Source: Chrysomallon squamiferum
Lineage: Eukaryota; Mollusca; Gastropoda; Neomphalida; Peltospiridae
Reading direction: 5' to 3'
NCBI GenBank assembly: GCA_012295275.1
Contig: CM022670.1
Span: 39,744,751-39,772,250, forward strand
Length of the DNA stretch: 27,500 bases
This document shows positions 19,011 to 27,196 of this stretch, piece by piece (position 1 is the first letter of the stretch; the number at the start of each line of letters is the position of its first letter). The notes beneath the pieces were generated by a model. That model was not told where the DNA came from and made no database searches. It worked only from the letters and a program-made list of their open reading frames with translations. Position numbers and translations under genes: made by a program.

Positions 19011-19666
19011 CTCACAAGTGTACTTCTCACTAAGTGTTTATTTGTTTATTCACAGATAACGATCTTTTATTTAGTATTTTGACAGTCATTGAGTGTAACA
19101 CATGTTGCTGGCGACTGGTAAATGCTGCAGTTATAAACTTCGTCAAATCAATGTTTGCTTGTAGGTCATTGTTTTGTTCTTGTCAACTTTTACTTGAATA
19201 GAAAGTTGCTGAGTTTTTAATATCTCTTTATTTCTGTGCAAGGTGTTATCAGTTGCATCCACGGGATCTCTGTTACATGTGTAAAATAAACCAGTGTTTT
19301 GAACAGCATATTTAGCTTCTGTAACTTGATTGTGTTTGTGTTTTCTTTATGGTGGTTTTGTTCATGATCAGAAAATGTTGCCTGAATTAGTTTTAAGTTT
19401 TCTTTATAATTTGTATATAAATACATTTAAAAAAAAAAAAAAAAATGATGGTGCATGTGTTTGTTGCCAAGCAGTTATTTCAAAAGCAGTTATACAGACA
19501 GAAGTGTAAAAAGAATCATAAATTTAGTGCAGGTGAGAGACAGAAACTGATCAGATGTCCTTTCTAACTGTCACTTAGAGCTCATAATCCAGGAGGCAGA
19601 TTATGTTCTGAGTGAAGTGTTAGAAGAGAAGAGAGAAAAATCCTGTTATCATCTTTTCTTTCCCAG
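19011..19666. other. non-coding stretch, no gene supported
   Basis: Mixed A+T-rich sequence with a 17-bp A run at 19429-19445. No array or exon called. Confidence 0.5.
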
Positions 19667-19808
19667 CTGGACGTTACATGGATCTGATCATGTTACCTTG
19701 GATAATTTAATGCCTAACTGTAGGGACATTAAGATGTCTATCAACGTCAGTGTGTGTATCAGCTGTTTAAAGACAAAAGAAGAGCTGTATTATGCTTGTG
19801 CATATTAG
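19667..19808 (+). other. weak 3'-terminal exon candidate
   Basis: A strong acceptor (ATCTTTTCTTTCCCAG, AG at 19665-19666) is followed by an open frame of 46 codons ending in TAG at 19806. The translation begins WTLHGSDHVTLDNLMP and is protein-like but unrecognised. There is no donor and no clear poly-A signal close downstream, and the tandem array at 19915 starts about 110 bp later. Chance is a real possibility. Confidence 0.2.
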
Positions 19809-19914
19809 TACCACTGAATATTTATCAGAACATCATAATACTGCATCATTTCTCTCTATATAACTGTAGTCCTCAACATTGTATCACAGCATTCTATGAC
19901 TACAGTCTAACTCT

Positions 19915-20215
19915 GACCATTGCACCACAACACTAAACTGTTATATCACCACATAACCACACCACAAAGTCTGTCTGTATCACTGTACCATTATAATACT
20001 GAACCACTTAAACACTGTACCATTGCACCCTAACTTCATAGCACTGCACCACAACTCTAAACTGTTATACCACCACATAACCACACTAAGTCTGTATCAC
20101 TGTACCATTATAATACTGAACCACTAAAACATTGTACCATTGCACCCTAACTTCAGACCACTGCACTAAACTGTTATACCACCACATAACCACACTAAGT
20201 CTATCTGTATCAATG
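19915..20215. repeat. composite tandem array, about 118 bp period
   Basis: TAAACTGTTATA begins at 19934, 20058 and 20167 (spacing 124 and 109). The unit reads: TAAACTGTTATACCACCACA, TAACCACACTAAGTCTGTAT, CACTGTACCATTATAATACT, GAACCACTTAAACACTGTAC, CATTGCACCCTAACTTC. Inside a unit, pieces of 20-25 bp (ACTGTACCATTATAATACTG, ACTGTACCATTGCACC, ACTGCACCACAAC) resemble each other, so this is a two-level, higher-order repeat. Diverged pieces (CATCATAATACTGCATCAT) extend left to about 19815. Confidence 0.92.
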
Positions 20216-20252
20216 TCAGAATCAATATGATTGTCTTTTTTTTTCGTACCAG

Positions 20253-20380
20253 GTCTATTTTCTAAACTGGATATTGATGATATTGATCTCAGCCTGCTCT
20301 GTTTTTGTCACAAAGTATTGAGTTGCACGCTGTTTGTCACAAGAGCTGACACTTACCTGAGAAAAGAAATTAGTCTGTAA
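20253..20380 (+). other. region open on both strands; weak exon candidate
   Basis: Plus strand: a pyrimidine-rich acceptor (CTTTTTTTTTCGTACCAG, AG at 20251-20252) precedes a 41-codon frame ending TAA at 20378, whose translation includes KLDIDDIDLSLL. No good donor lies inside. Minus strand: the frame starting with GTAAGT at 20356 is open for 34 codons (VSVSSCDKQRATQYF...) before a stop. Both cannot be coding in the usual way; see the recursive splice site candidate for the minus-strand reading. Confidence 0.2.
20351..20376 (-). promoter_or_regulatory. candidate recursive splice site (ratchet point)
   Basis: On the minus strand the sequence is CTAATTTCTTTTCTCAG directly followed by GTAAGT. 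It therefore holds a branch-point-like CTAAT, a pyrimidine tract, a 3' splice AG and, with zero bases between, a consensus 5' splice site. This is the form of recursive splice sites known from long introns of flies and vertebrates, where an intron is removed in steps. It lies inside what would be a 10.4-kb intron between the minus-strand exon candidates at 26515-26630 and 15997-16125. The motif is seen directly; its use is inferred. Confidence 0.4.
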
Positions 20381-20939
20381 TGAGCGTGTGGCAAAGTGTG
20401 AAATGTTGATCCTAATTAAAGTACCAGGAGAACCCTTGTAATCAGTTCAGCTCCAAGTTAAAATCCGAAGAAAATAAAACAACCATGTGCAATATACATT
20501 AAAATAAGCAAGTTCCAGATTCCTTAATCTGTGAAAAATAAGTTCAAGAATATGAAATTTGTATAAAATAAAATTAAAGTAAGATACAAATTAACATAAT
20601 ATTGATGGTATCAAGACATGTAAATTATTCTGATTAAATCTGATATAATTAAAGCAGTATTTATAAGCAGTATTGCATACGAAGGACAACATATACTGTT
20701 TATTATTTACCATAATATAACCCTGAGGAAATGTAATATTGTTATTATTGAATATCAGATATCATTGTTTTGTCAAAAGAAATCTGCTGTTGACATTTTT
20801 ATCTCCATTACCAAGAGAATATTCGAAGTCTTTACCCAGATGATAAAATGTTCTGTTGTTTGATAAACCCACCATGAAGCTGTAGCAGAACTGAAAATAA
20901 TCAGATTTGTATATAAACAAAAAGGAATTTAGAGTATAA
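20381..20939. other. non-coding stretch, no gene supported
   Basis: A+T-rich, unique-looking sequence without array, ORF or convincing splice sites. Confidence 0.55.
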
Positions 20940-20971
<32 letters not shown>

Positions 20972-21025
20972 ATGGGTATGTGTGTGTTTCTGTTTCTGTT
21001 TGTGTGTGTGTGTGTGTGTGTGTGT
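20940..21025. repeat. two (TG)n tracts
   Basis: TG runs at 20940-20969 and 21000-21025, separated by ACATGGGTATGTGTGTGTTT and TCTGTTTCTGTT. Confidence 0.96.
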
Positions 21026-21881
21026 TTATGTAAATTCTCTTTTCTGATCTGAAACTGGTATTTTTTAAATAACTGTGAGTACTAACAGGTGTTTTTCTGA
21101 ATGTCCAGTTATTCTAAAGTAGACAAGCAAACATGCTGAAGACTGAAAACAAATGAATGGTTCTGTAGAAGCTGGGGTAACTTTACAGTCTGTTAATAGA
21201 TTACTGACAAAATGCTGGTATTGTTTAAACCTGTTTCTGAGATGAATGGCTGTTTAAGTGATGTCACATTATGCTGAAGTATTTGTCTTCACCATTTTTT
21301 TTTTTTTGTTTATGAAGAATTCATAACATTGGCTGTTCACTTCTGTGCCATTGATTTACTGGGTTTTCAAACGTTTTTTGGCCATATAATGTTTTCTGTA
21401 AATGATTATAGGGATGTTCTTTCAGATAAATTTCTTTTTTTCTTTTTTCTTTTTTTCCTCTAATCTATTTTTTTATTTCTTTACATGTACCAATTATGAA
21501 AATTATTTCTTTTATTTAAAATTAGTTTTCATTATTGTTTCTTTATTTTTATTTGTTTCCTTTTTTTTTTAAATTTATTCTCTAATTGAGTATTTCATTA
21601 AATGATTTCATTAGAAAAATAAATTCATTTTTCAAAAATTTTGATTTCCTTGGAATTTTATTAGTTTGTTTATTTGTTGTTTTACCCAGAGTCTTTGACT
21701 GTAAGCCAGACAAAACTGATAGTTCTTATTAAGCTTGTATTTCGATGCTGTATTGGTCAGATTTTGCATCTATAGTACATCAGTGTCATAGCAGATTGCA
21801 GTGAATTTCAAAGTTTCTGCCTGTGCAAGGATAAGACATTAGCACAGAAAATGACCGTCATGTCATAAACTGAACATTATC
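21026..21881. other. non-coding stretch, no gene supported
   Basis: A+T-rich; 21430-21560 is T-rich with TTTC/TTTA pieces. No array or exon is called. Confidence 0.55.
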
Positions 21882-21945
21882 AGGCTGTGGCTTACCAGTT
21901 AAAGCAAAGGACTGAGAAGGTCTAGCTTCCAGGATCAGTCCTCCC
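21882..21945 (+). repeat. tRNA-derived SINE-like fragment
   Basis: AGGCTGTGGCTTACCAGTTA resembles the start of a tRNA with its A box (TGGCTTACCAGTTA, 21888-21901, against TGGCGCAGTGGTTA). GGATCAGTCCTCC (B-box-like GGATCAGTCC, 21932-21941, against GGTTCGANTCC) lies about 31 nt downstream, a normal A-to-B distance. The arms do not fold as a full cloverleaf as written, so it is not called a tRNA gene. It is most simply the tRNA-related head of an old SINE; body and tail were not delimited. Confidence 0.42.
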
Positions 21946-22288
21946 TAGTGTATCAGTCACTGCATTATTTCTCTTCACTATCAAAATATAATCTTCTTTC
22001 ATTTCATGATACGTTTAATGTGAAAAACATAAATTCAAATGACTTAAAAATTTAGTACATGTTTTACACCCACCTTTCAGCAGTAGAATGTAATTCTTCA
22101 CAGCACATCAGTTTACAGAAATATAATTCTTTAAATACTTTACACAGCTTCTGTTACTTCACACTGTACGTTTCAGCAGTGTGTTTTATGACTTTTTAAT
22201 CTCTTTAGTTTTACAAACAATTACACAGTGTATACTGTCACATGACACACTGTATTTCAGTCATTACCCACCAGTACACTTGTATTTA
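21946..22288. other. non-coding stretch, possible SINE body
   Basis: Complex A+T-rich sequence after the SINE-like head. Nothing else to call. Confidence 0.4.
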
Positions 22289-22328
22289 CTGTGTGTGTGA
22301 GTGTGTGTGTATGTGTGTGTGTGTGTGT
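22289..22328. repeat. (TG)n tract, interrupted
   Basis: TG run with GAG and TAT interruptions. Confidence 0.95.
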
Positions 22329-22439
22329 CTATTGTAGTATTCCTATTAGGTTTGCATTATAGTAAGTTAAACTTTTCTTTTAAATGTGATGGGATTTTCA
22401 TACAGTATTTTTGTGTTTTGAGGGGAAAGGAGTAGGAGT

Positions 22440-22442
<3 letters not shown>

Positions 22443-22474
<32 letters not shown>

Positions 22475-22490
22475 TGTGTGTGTGTTTGTT

Positions 22491-22579
<89 letters not shown>

Positions 22580-22606
22580 GTGTATGTGTGTGTATGTGTA
22601 TGTGTG
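22443..22606. repeat. long (TG)n microsatellite
   Basis: About 164 bp of TG repeats, interrupted by TTTG, TTTGTTTATG and TATATATG; the longest clean part is about 75 bp (22494-22570). It is the largest dinucleotide tract here. All the overlapping Cys-Val and Thr-His ORFs are its translation. Long alternating purine-pyrimidine DNA of this kind can adopt Z-DNA. Confidence 0.97.
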
Positions 22607-22747
22607 TTCCATTTATGTACATACATATGAACATGTGTCTGTGTATATTCACCTATATGTCTGTGTGTGTCTCTGACAAACTAAGAAGGTAACGGAGGTG
22701 TTGTTATTTTACATGTTTAACTTTTCACACTGTCCTGTTAATGTCAG

Positions 22748-22821
22748 AGTCGGACGTCACCGGTGAAGCTGAACTGTCACGGCTGGATGACTGCTTCGCT
22801 GATTGTTATCTGTTAACTTGA
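22748..22821 (+). other. weak 3'-terminal exon candidate with poly-A signal downstream
   Basis: An acceptor (CACTGTCCTGTTAATGTCAG, AG at 22746-22747) precedes an open frame translating SDVTGEAELSRLDD... and ending in TGA at 22819. An AATAAA hexamer lies at 22907-22912, so a short 3' UTR is imaginable. The segment is clearly richer in G+C than its flanks. On the minus strand the same DNA is also open and reads as a Ser-rich peptide ending in Asn-Arg-Thr-Val and a stop, but with poorer splice signals. At most one reading can be right; neither protein is recognised. Confidence 0.25.
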
Positions 22822-22912
22822 ATAACATCGCCAGTGCACTGTAGAAAGTTAACATGTGGCCGTAAAGATTATCATCTGATTTATTTAAATGTAGCGTTCA
22901 TGTTGAAATAAA

Positions 22913-23831
22913 TTTCAATATAGACCTATATATTTCATTGTAAATATGATCTTTTCAAAATTCAAATGAAACCATTAAATTGATAGCTAGTATGTATATA
23001 AGAATTCAGCTAAAATTTTAAAAAGCACAGTTTTCAAAGAGTGTTAAATTTATTTATATTTTTTGTTGTTGTATGTCATCTATGGGTAAAATGTGGGTAA
23101 AATGAATTATGTGCAGATTTCAATACCTGCTACAGTTTGTATTTATGACAGTGTGTTAAGAAATTGGTTTCTGTATTTCTCATAAAGGTGGAAAACTGTT
23201 TTACAGGTTAATTCTAACTATTTGTGCAAGTTAACATTTATTATTGTACACTGAACAAGACTTACTAATAGGCCAGTACTTTAACTACATGATTTAAATA
23301 ATTTTTAATTTTTATATAATTTTAAATTTTTAAATTTTTAATTTTTATTTATTAAGTAATTAATTAAATTATGAATTTATTTATTTATGCTTTGCCAAAC
23401 TTCACTTTCCATTTACTGCGCTGGTAACAGCACTGAAGAAAAAAAAAAAGCAGACAACAAAAAAAACAACAAATTAACCATCTTGATTTAGAAACTACCA
23501 TAAAATCTTTCAAAAACATTTTTTTACTTTTTTCTTTATTTGTTTTTTGCCCTGATCATTCTACCAGTACATGGAAATAAATTGCTTTGACTTTTTTTTT
23601 TTTTGTTCAGTTTAGCTTTCTAACTTTACCATTCTTGTTTTTCATGCTTGTTCAGTTCAATTGTGCTGATTTAGACTCGGACTGAGCTGAAAACCTCCGT
23701 TCACCAGACAATGGTGTTTACCACTGACTCACAGGGAGTATGTGGTTTTCTATCACGGTTTAGCACGATTAGTAAACAGACAATTGACTTTTCTTTGATT
23801 ACCACCCAGAGCTGTTGAGATTCTCACTCAC
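22913..23831. other. non-coding stretch, no gene supported
   Basis: A+T-rich. 23290-23390 is made of TTTTTAAA/AATTTTT palindromic pieces, easily unwound DNA. 23660-23830 is less A+T-rich and more complex but shows no open frame with splice borders. Confidence 0.5.
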
Positions 23832-23868
23832 CTGTGAATAAGCTCACATTAAGACATTAAAAGTGCTT
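23832..23868 (-). other. 37-nt minus-strand microexon candidate, non-coding
   Basis: On the minus strand CCACTTTGTTTTTCAG is a very good acceptor and CACAG|GTGAGT a perfect-consensus donor; only 37 nt separate them. All three frames of the 37 nt contain a stop, so it could be a 5'-UTR, lncRNA or poison exon but not an ordinary coding exon. Two strong sites this close in the correct order are notable, but chance remains possible. Confidence 0.25.
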
Positions 23869-24739
23869 CTGAAAAACAAAGTGGCCTTCACTTGCGTTTG
23901 AAAACAAAAAAAAGACAGTTTGAAGAACTTTTTTTTATGTGTTTTTAAAGAACTCTTGTAGGTGTTTCTGAAATCTGTGAGTGCCATAAATCTGTTCTGT
24001 TTCAGATACTTTCATTAGTGTAAAAATAATAATAATAATAAAAAAATTACAAATAAATGTACAAATGTATTCATCTTCATCTTTACGAATTAATGTTTTG
24101 AGTATCTTTTATTTCTATACAACAACAAAATAAAAAAAATAAAAAATAGTAAAAAAAAATAATAAATCAAAATATTTTGGTGAATCAGTTATCAAAGAAA
24201 TAACGAAAAGACGTAATACATTTTTTTTTTAATTAATGACTATTCTTGGGTACTCTTTATTTATTTATTTAGATGAAAGCAAAAAAGAAAGAAGTCATTT
24301 TAAATATCCTGTTAGAATATAGAAGATAAAATCTGACTGTTTCTTTTCATCTTCTGCTTTTTTCTTCTTTATTTTGTGATAGTAAGAATTCTAGCATTTC
24401 TTTAAACCACTCTGAACAGATTTGACAAGTACACCGAATACATTGTAATGAACTTTCTTTGTATGTTGATATCATAATCTAGCTTTGGCCTCTTATTCAC
24501 TAAATAAAACAGGATTACTATGGTGAAAAAATATCTCACAGTTTCAAAATAAGCAACCAATTTTTTTTTTTTTTATATATAATATTTTTTTTATGGAAAG
24601 TAAGTTGAACCACAAAAAGAGAGAAAGAATAAAGAAAAGAACCGTATTTTTTTTTATTTAAAAGTAATTTTCATGCCTTGTTAAGTCACATAACTATGTT
24701 TTTCATCATTTCTTCTTGTTTTTTTTTTTTCCCATACAG
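23869..24739. other. non-coding A+T-rich stretch
   Basis: Contains AAT repeats (24026-24040), A-rich AAATAA pieces (24122-24170), and T runs at 24221-24231 and 24560-24574. No gene called. Confidence 0.6.
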
Positions 24740-24830
24740 TTATTACCTGTTGTCAAAAACCCAAGCGAAACAATTTGCAAATATATTATATCCCCCTAAT
24801 CCATGTAATTTCAGTAAGCAGAATGACATG
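24740..24830 (+). CDS. candidate coding exon, unknown protein
   Basis: A run of 13 T then CCCATACAG (AG at 24738-24739) is an excellent acceptor, and ATG|GTGAGT at 24831 is a strong donor. Of the 91 bases, one base plus 30 codons is open (YYLLSKTQAKQFANILYPPN..., ending KQNDM), and a second frame is also open. With the next candidate exon (24903) it would enclose a 72-nt intron ending TTTCATTTAG. In the first frame, splicing leads to 19 more codons and a TAG at 24960; in the other to 20 or so Arg-rich codons. The protein is not recognised. The unspliced frame is also open through the intron to 24900. Confidence 0.33.
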
Positions 24831-24902
24831 GTGAGTCAGGCCATTGTTGTGTGTACCATTTTTTTATTCTTGGTATGTCAAGCACATACCTGTTTCATTT
24901 AG

Positions 24903-24965
24903 CACACGGAGTGTTTGTCCAAGGAGATGTGCTTGGCTTCACAGACGAAACAGTCTTGTTAGGAG
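24903..24965 (+). CDS. candidate exon following the 24740 exon
   Basis: Its acceptor is ACCTGTTTCATTTAG and a donor-like GAG|GTAACT lies at 24966. It is open in two frames: one, HGVFVQGDVLGFTDETVLLG, looks most protein-like but does not match the phase of the upstream exon; the phase-matched frame reads HTECLSKEMCLASQ... and stops at 24960-24962, which would make it a terminal exon. A minus-strand exon reading (24890-25010, acceptor after CACACAG, donor ACAG|GTATGT) overlaps and contains in-frame stops. Strand and frame are therefore unsettled. Confidence 0.28.
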
Positions 24966-25010
24966 GTAACTGACATCTAACGCTGATGTCACCAAAAAAC
25001 ATTTTCACTT

Positions 25011-25548
25011 CTGTGTGTTCATCGGATTGAAAAACAGAAAGAGAGAGAGAGGGGGAGAAAGAAAAAAAACATCTACTAGTAGCAGCGACAGATGAATTGA
25101 AATGATGTAGTTTATGTTGGCAGGCCAATAGGGGAGCCTCTTGTTAAAATTCTTAATGTGTTATTAAACACTGCTGGATGGTATTGTCGCTGGACAAATG
25201 ACAATAATGGACTTTTACATGTTGTGCAGGGAATCGCGTTATGATATTGTCACTGAGTCAGAAACTGTTTGTGTCCTGTGGGTGCCAGCTCAGTTAAATG
25301 TAACAGTGTGGTTTCAAAAAGAACTGTTGATTTCTGATCGACATTGTCGTTTGTAAAATTGAACCTGTTTCTTCCATGCTGTTGTTTGGAAACAAATGTA
25401 CATTTGTGTATTGTAATCGTATTATAATTCACAGTGCCGGATTTGGAAATAGGAGCTCTGGGAACAAAATGTTTAATGAGCTTATGAAGACTTTTGTAAC
25501 CTGACCCAAGGAACACTTCAAAACACAAAGGTGTTGGGGGTACTTAGG
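25011..25548. other. non-coding stretch with hAT-like terminal motif
   Basis: Contains a short GA tract (25040-25056) and complex sequence. CAGTGCCGGATTT at 25432-25444 resembles the terminal inverted repeat of some hAT-type elements, but no matching inverted end was found in the next several hundred bases. A 92-codon minus-strand ORF (25250-25528) has no recognised motif. Confidence 0.35.
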
Positions 25549-25569
25549 AAAAAAAAAAAAAAAAAAAAA
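25549..25569. repeat. poly-A tract (21 A)
   Basis: A run of 21 A following GGGGGTACTTAGG. Confidence 0.95.
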
Positions 25570-26514
25570 TAGAAATAAGAAAAGCTTACAGAAAATGTTT
25601 TAACCTGAAACACTCTGTGAATGTTTGGTTGTGTTTTTGAGAGAGAACAGCTTCTGACATAGTTCAGACATAATTCAAATGTACGTGAAGCAGAGTTCAA
25701 AACATCTGTTACAAGTTTTAAATTAGCGTCAGGATTTCCCCAGCTGGGATGTTAATCTTACAAAGCAGCATCATAGCAGATAAATGATGATTCCACTTTG
25801 GCTTTCTTTTTCAAAGAAACTTGGCTCTTTATAGGAAATTGTGCTGTGATATTTTCAGATATGATAACTAAATGAAGATGCTTGAAGTGTTTAGAGCATT
25901 AGACACAGAAACCAGTTGTTTAAGGAAAAATTTATTTTATTAGTAAAAGACTTGAATGTTGTTTTCTGAAGTAAAAAAAAAAACCTAACAAAAAATAATA
26001 AAAAGAAAAAGAATCTTAAACTCTAAATGTATTTAAAATAGCATTGGTCTTAATTATTTAAACAGATTTTTTTTTTTTTTTTTTTTTGTTCCCCCCTTAC
26101 AGTCTATAGTTAGACTTAGTAAACAACATTTCAAAATTATTTATCAGAATCTTAGAGGAATTCCATGATTTTTATCACCATTTGTGTGGTGTTGGATTTT
26201 AATCCTGGAAGCCATGTTGGACAAAATCACACACATTATGTTTAAACACAACCTAACAACAGAAAAATCAAAAGAACACGACTGGAATTTAATACGATTT
26301 CAGGAAGAACAGAGATTTTCTTACCCAGATAACAGCATACACTAACAGTCCACAGAATTAACCACAGAACTTGTTGAAGTTTCTACACCTTTAGACCTGT
26401 TTCATAGACCAGATAAGATAATGAAGTGCAGTTAGAACTGGGTGCATGTTTGAAACCCTGCGACAGTATCAGATTACTCATAGCGCTAAAGAGAAATATT
26501 ATTATGTCTCTCAC
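25570..26514. other. non-coding stretch, no gene supported
   Basis: A+T-rich with a 21-T run at 26067-26087 followed by GTTCCCCCC. 26380-26500 is less A+T-rich and forms the left half of the 104-codon minus-strand ORF discussed under 26515-26630; on the exon reading it would be intron. Confidence 0.5.
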
Positions 26515-26630
26515 CTTACGACATACCCATGATTCAACAGCGAGATAAATCTGTTGACTTGTTCTGAAGGATTGGCAAGGGTGAAGGTATTGCGTGCTTT
26601 GTGGCCAGATCAGTTGTGTTATTCCAGACA
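26515..26630 (-). CDS. candidate coding exon, unknown protein
   Basis: On the minus strand AAAATCTTTTTTAG is a good acceptor before 26630 and AAG|GTGAGA a strong donor after 26515. The 116 bases carry two bases plus 38 open codons (SGITQLIWPQSTQYLHP..., ending VESWVCRK), phase 1 in and 0 out. The frame is part of a longer open stretch (26383-26697), so openness alone is weak support. The phase at its end fits the start of the candidate at 15997-16125. No domain is recognised; an old mobile-element ORF is an alternative. Confidence 0.28.
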
Positions 26631-27196
26631 CTAAAAAAGATTTTCCCGTGTTATCAGATTTGCAAACAAATGGACAAGGATTACCCTGAAGAGTCACATA
26701 TTATGTACAAGCCCTTGTCTAGCATTAACATACTTGTCTCCATTTCATTGTCGGTCAAAAACAACCGTTACAATTTAAGATATTCCTGGTGTGCTTGTAC
26801 AAGTTTTAAACATTTGGAGGTTGTTTAGTGTGTGTGTTTCAAAAACTCTTGAAATGCATTAGAAATACAAAAAAAAAAAAAAAAAAACTTTAGTTGTTGG
26901 TTAAAATCTATTTTGGTTTTTATGAAATGTGACACAGTATATTTAGCATATTTTAAAAAAAATAACAAGTAAAAATGTTGTTAAAAACATCAAACTTCAA
27001 ATTTTATCATCCTGAAAAATCTGAATGGGCATTGAATCTTGGTATAATGACTAAAAAATGAATGATTTATTTTTTTATACTGGAAGAGTACCAACAAATA
27101 ATCACATACAACAATATAATATTTTACATATGGTGACACGAGATTGGATATGGAATACAATAAATTAACTAAGTTTGTTTGACATGTTTCTACTAT
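26631..27196. other. non-coding stretch with poly-A tract
   Basis: A 19-bp A run lies at 26869-26887. The rest is A+T-rich with no supportable gene. Confidence 0.55.

Noticed and set aside
21882-21953. Functional tRNA gene
   Set aside because: The A- and B-box-like motifs are present but acceptor, anticodon and T arms do not pair properly, so a SINE-type remnant is preferred.
22357-22692. Several overlapping ORFs on both strands at the long TG tract
   Set aside because: They are pure Cys-Val or Thr-His translations of (TG)n, present in all frames of a dinucleotide repeat.
24678-24902. 74-codon plus-strand ORF with hydrophobic start and middle, like a secreted or membrane peptide
   Set aside because: The hydrophobic start is encoded by a T run that serves better as a pyrimidine tract, and the later part would be intron on the exon-pair reading. 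Not excluded, but less likely.
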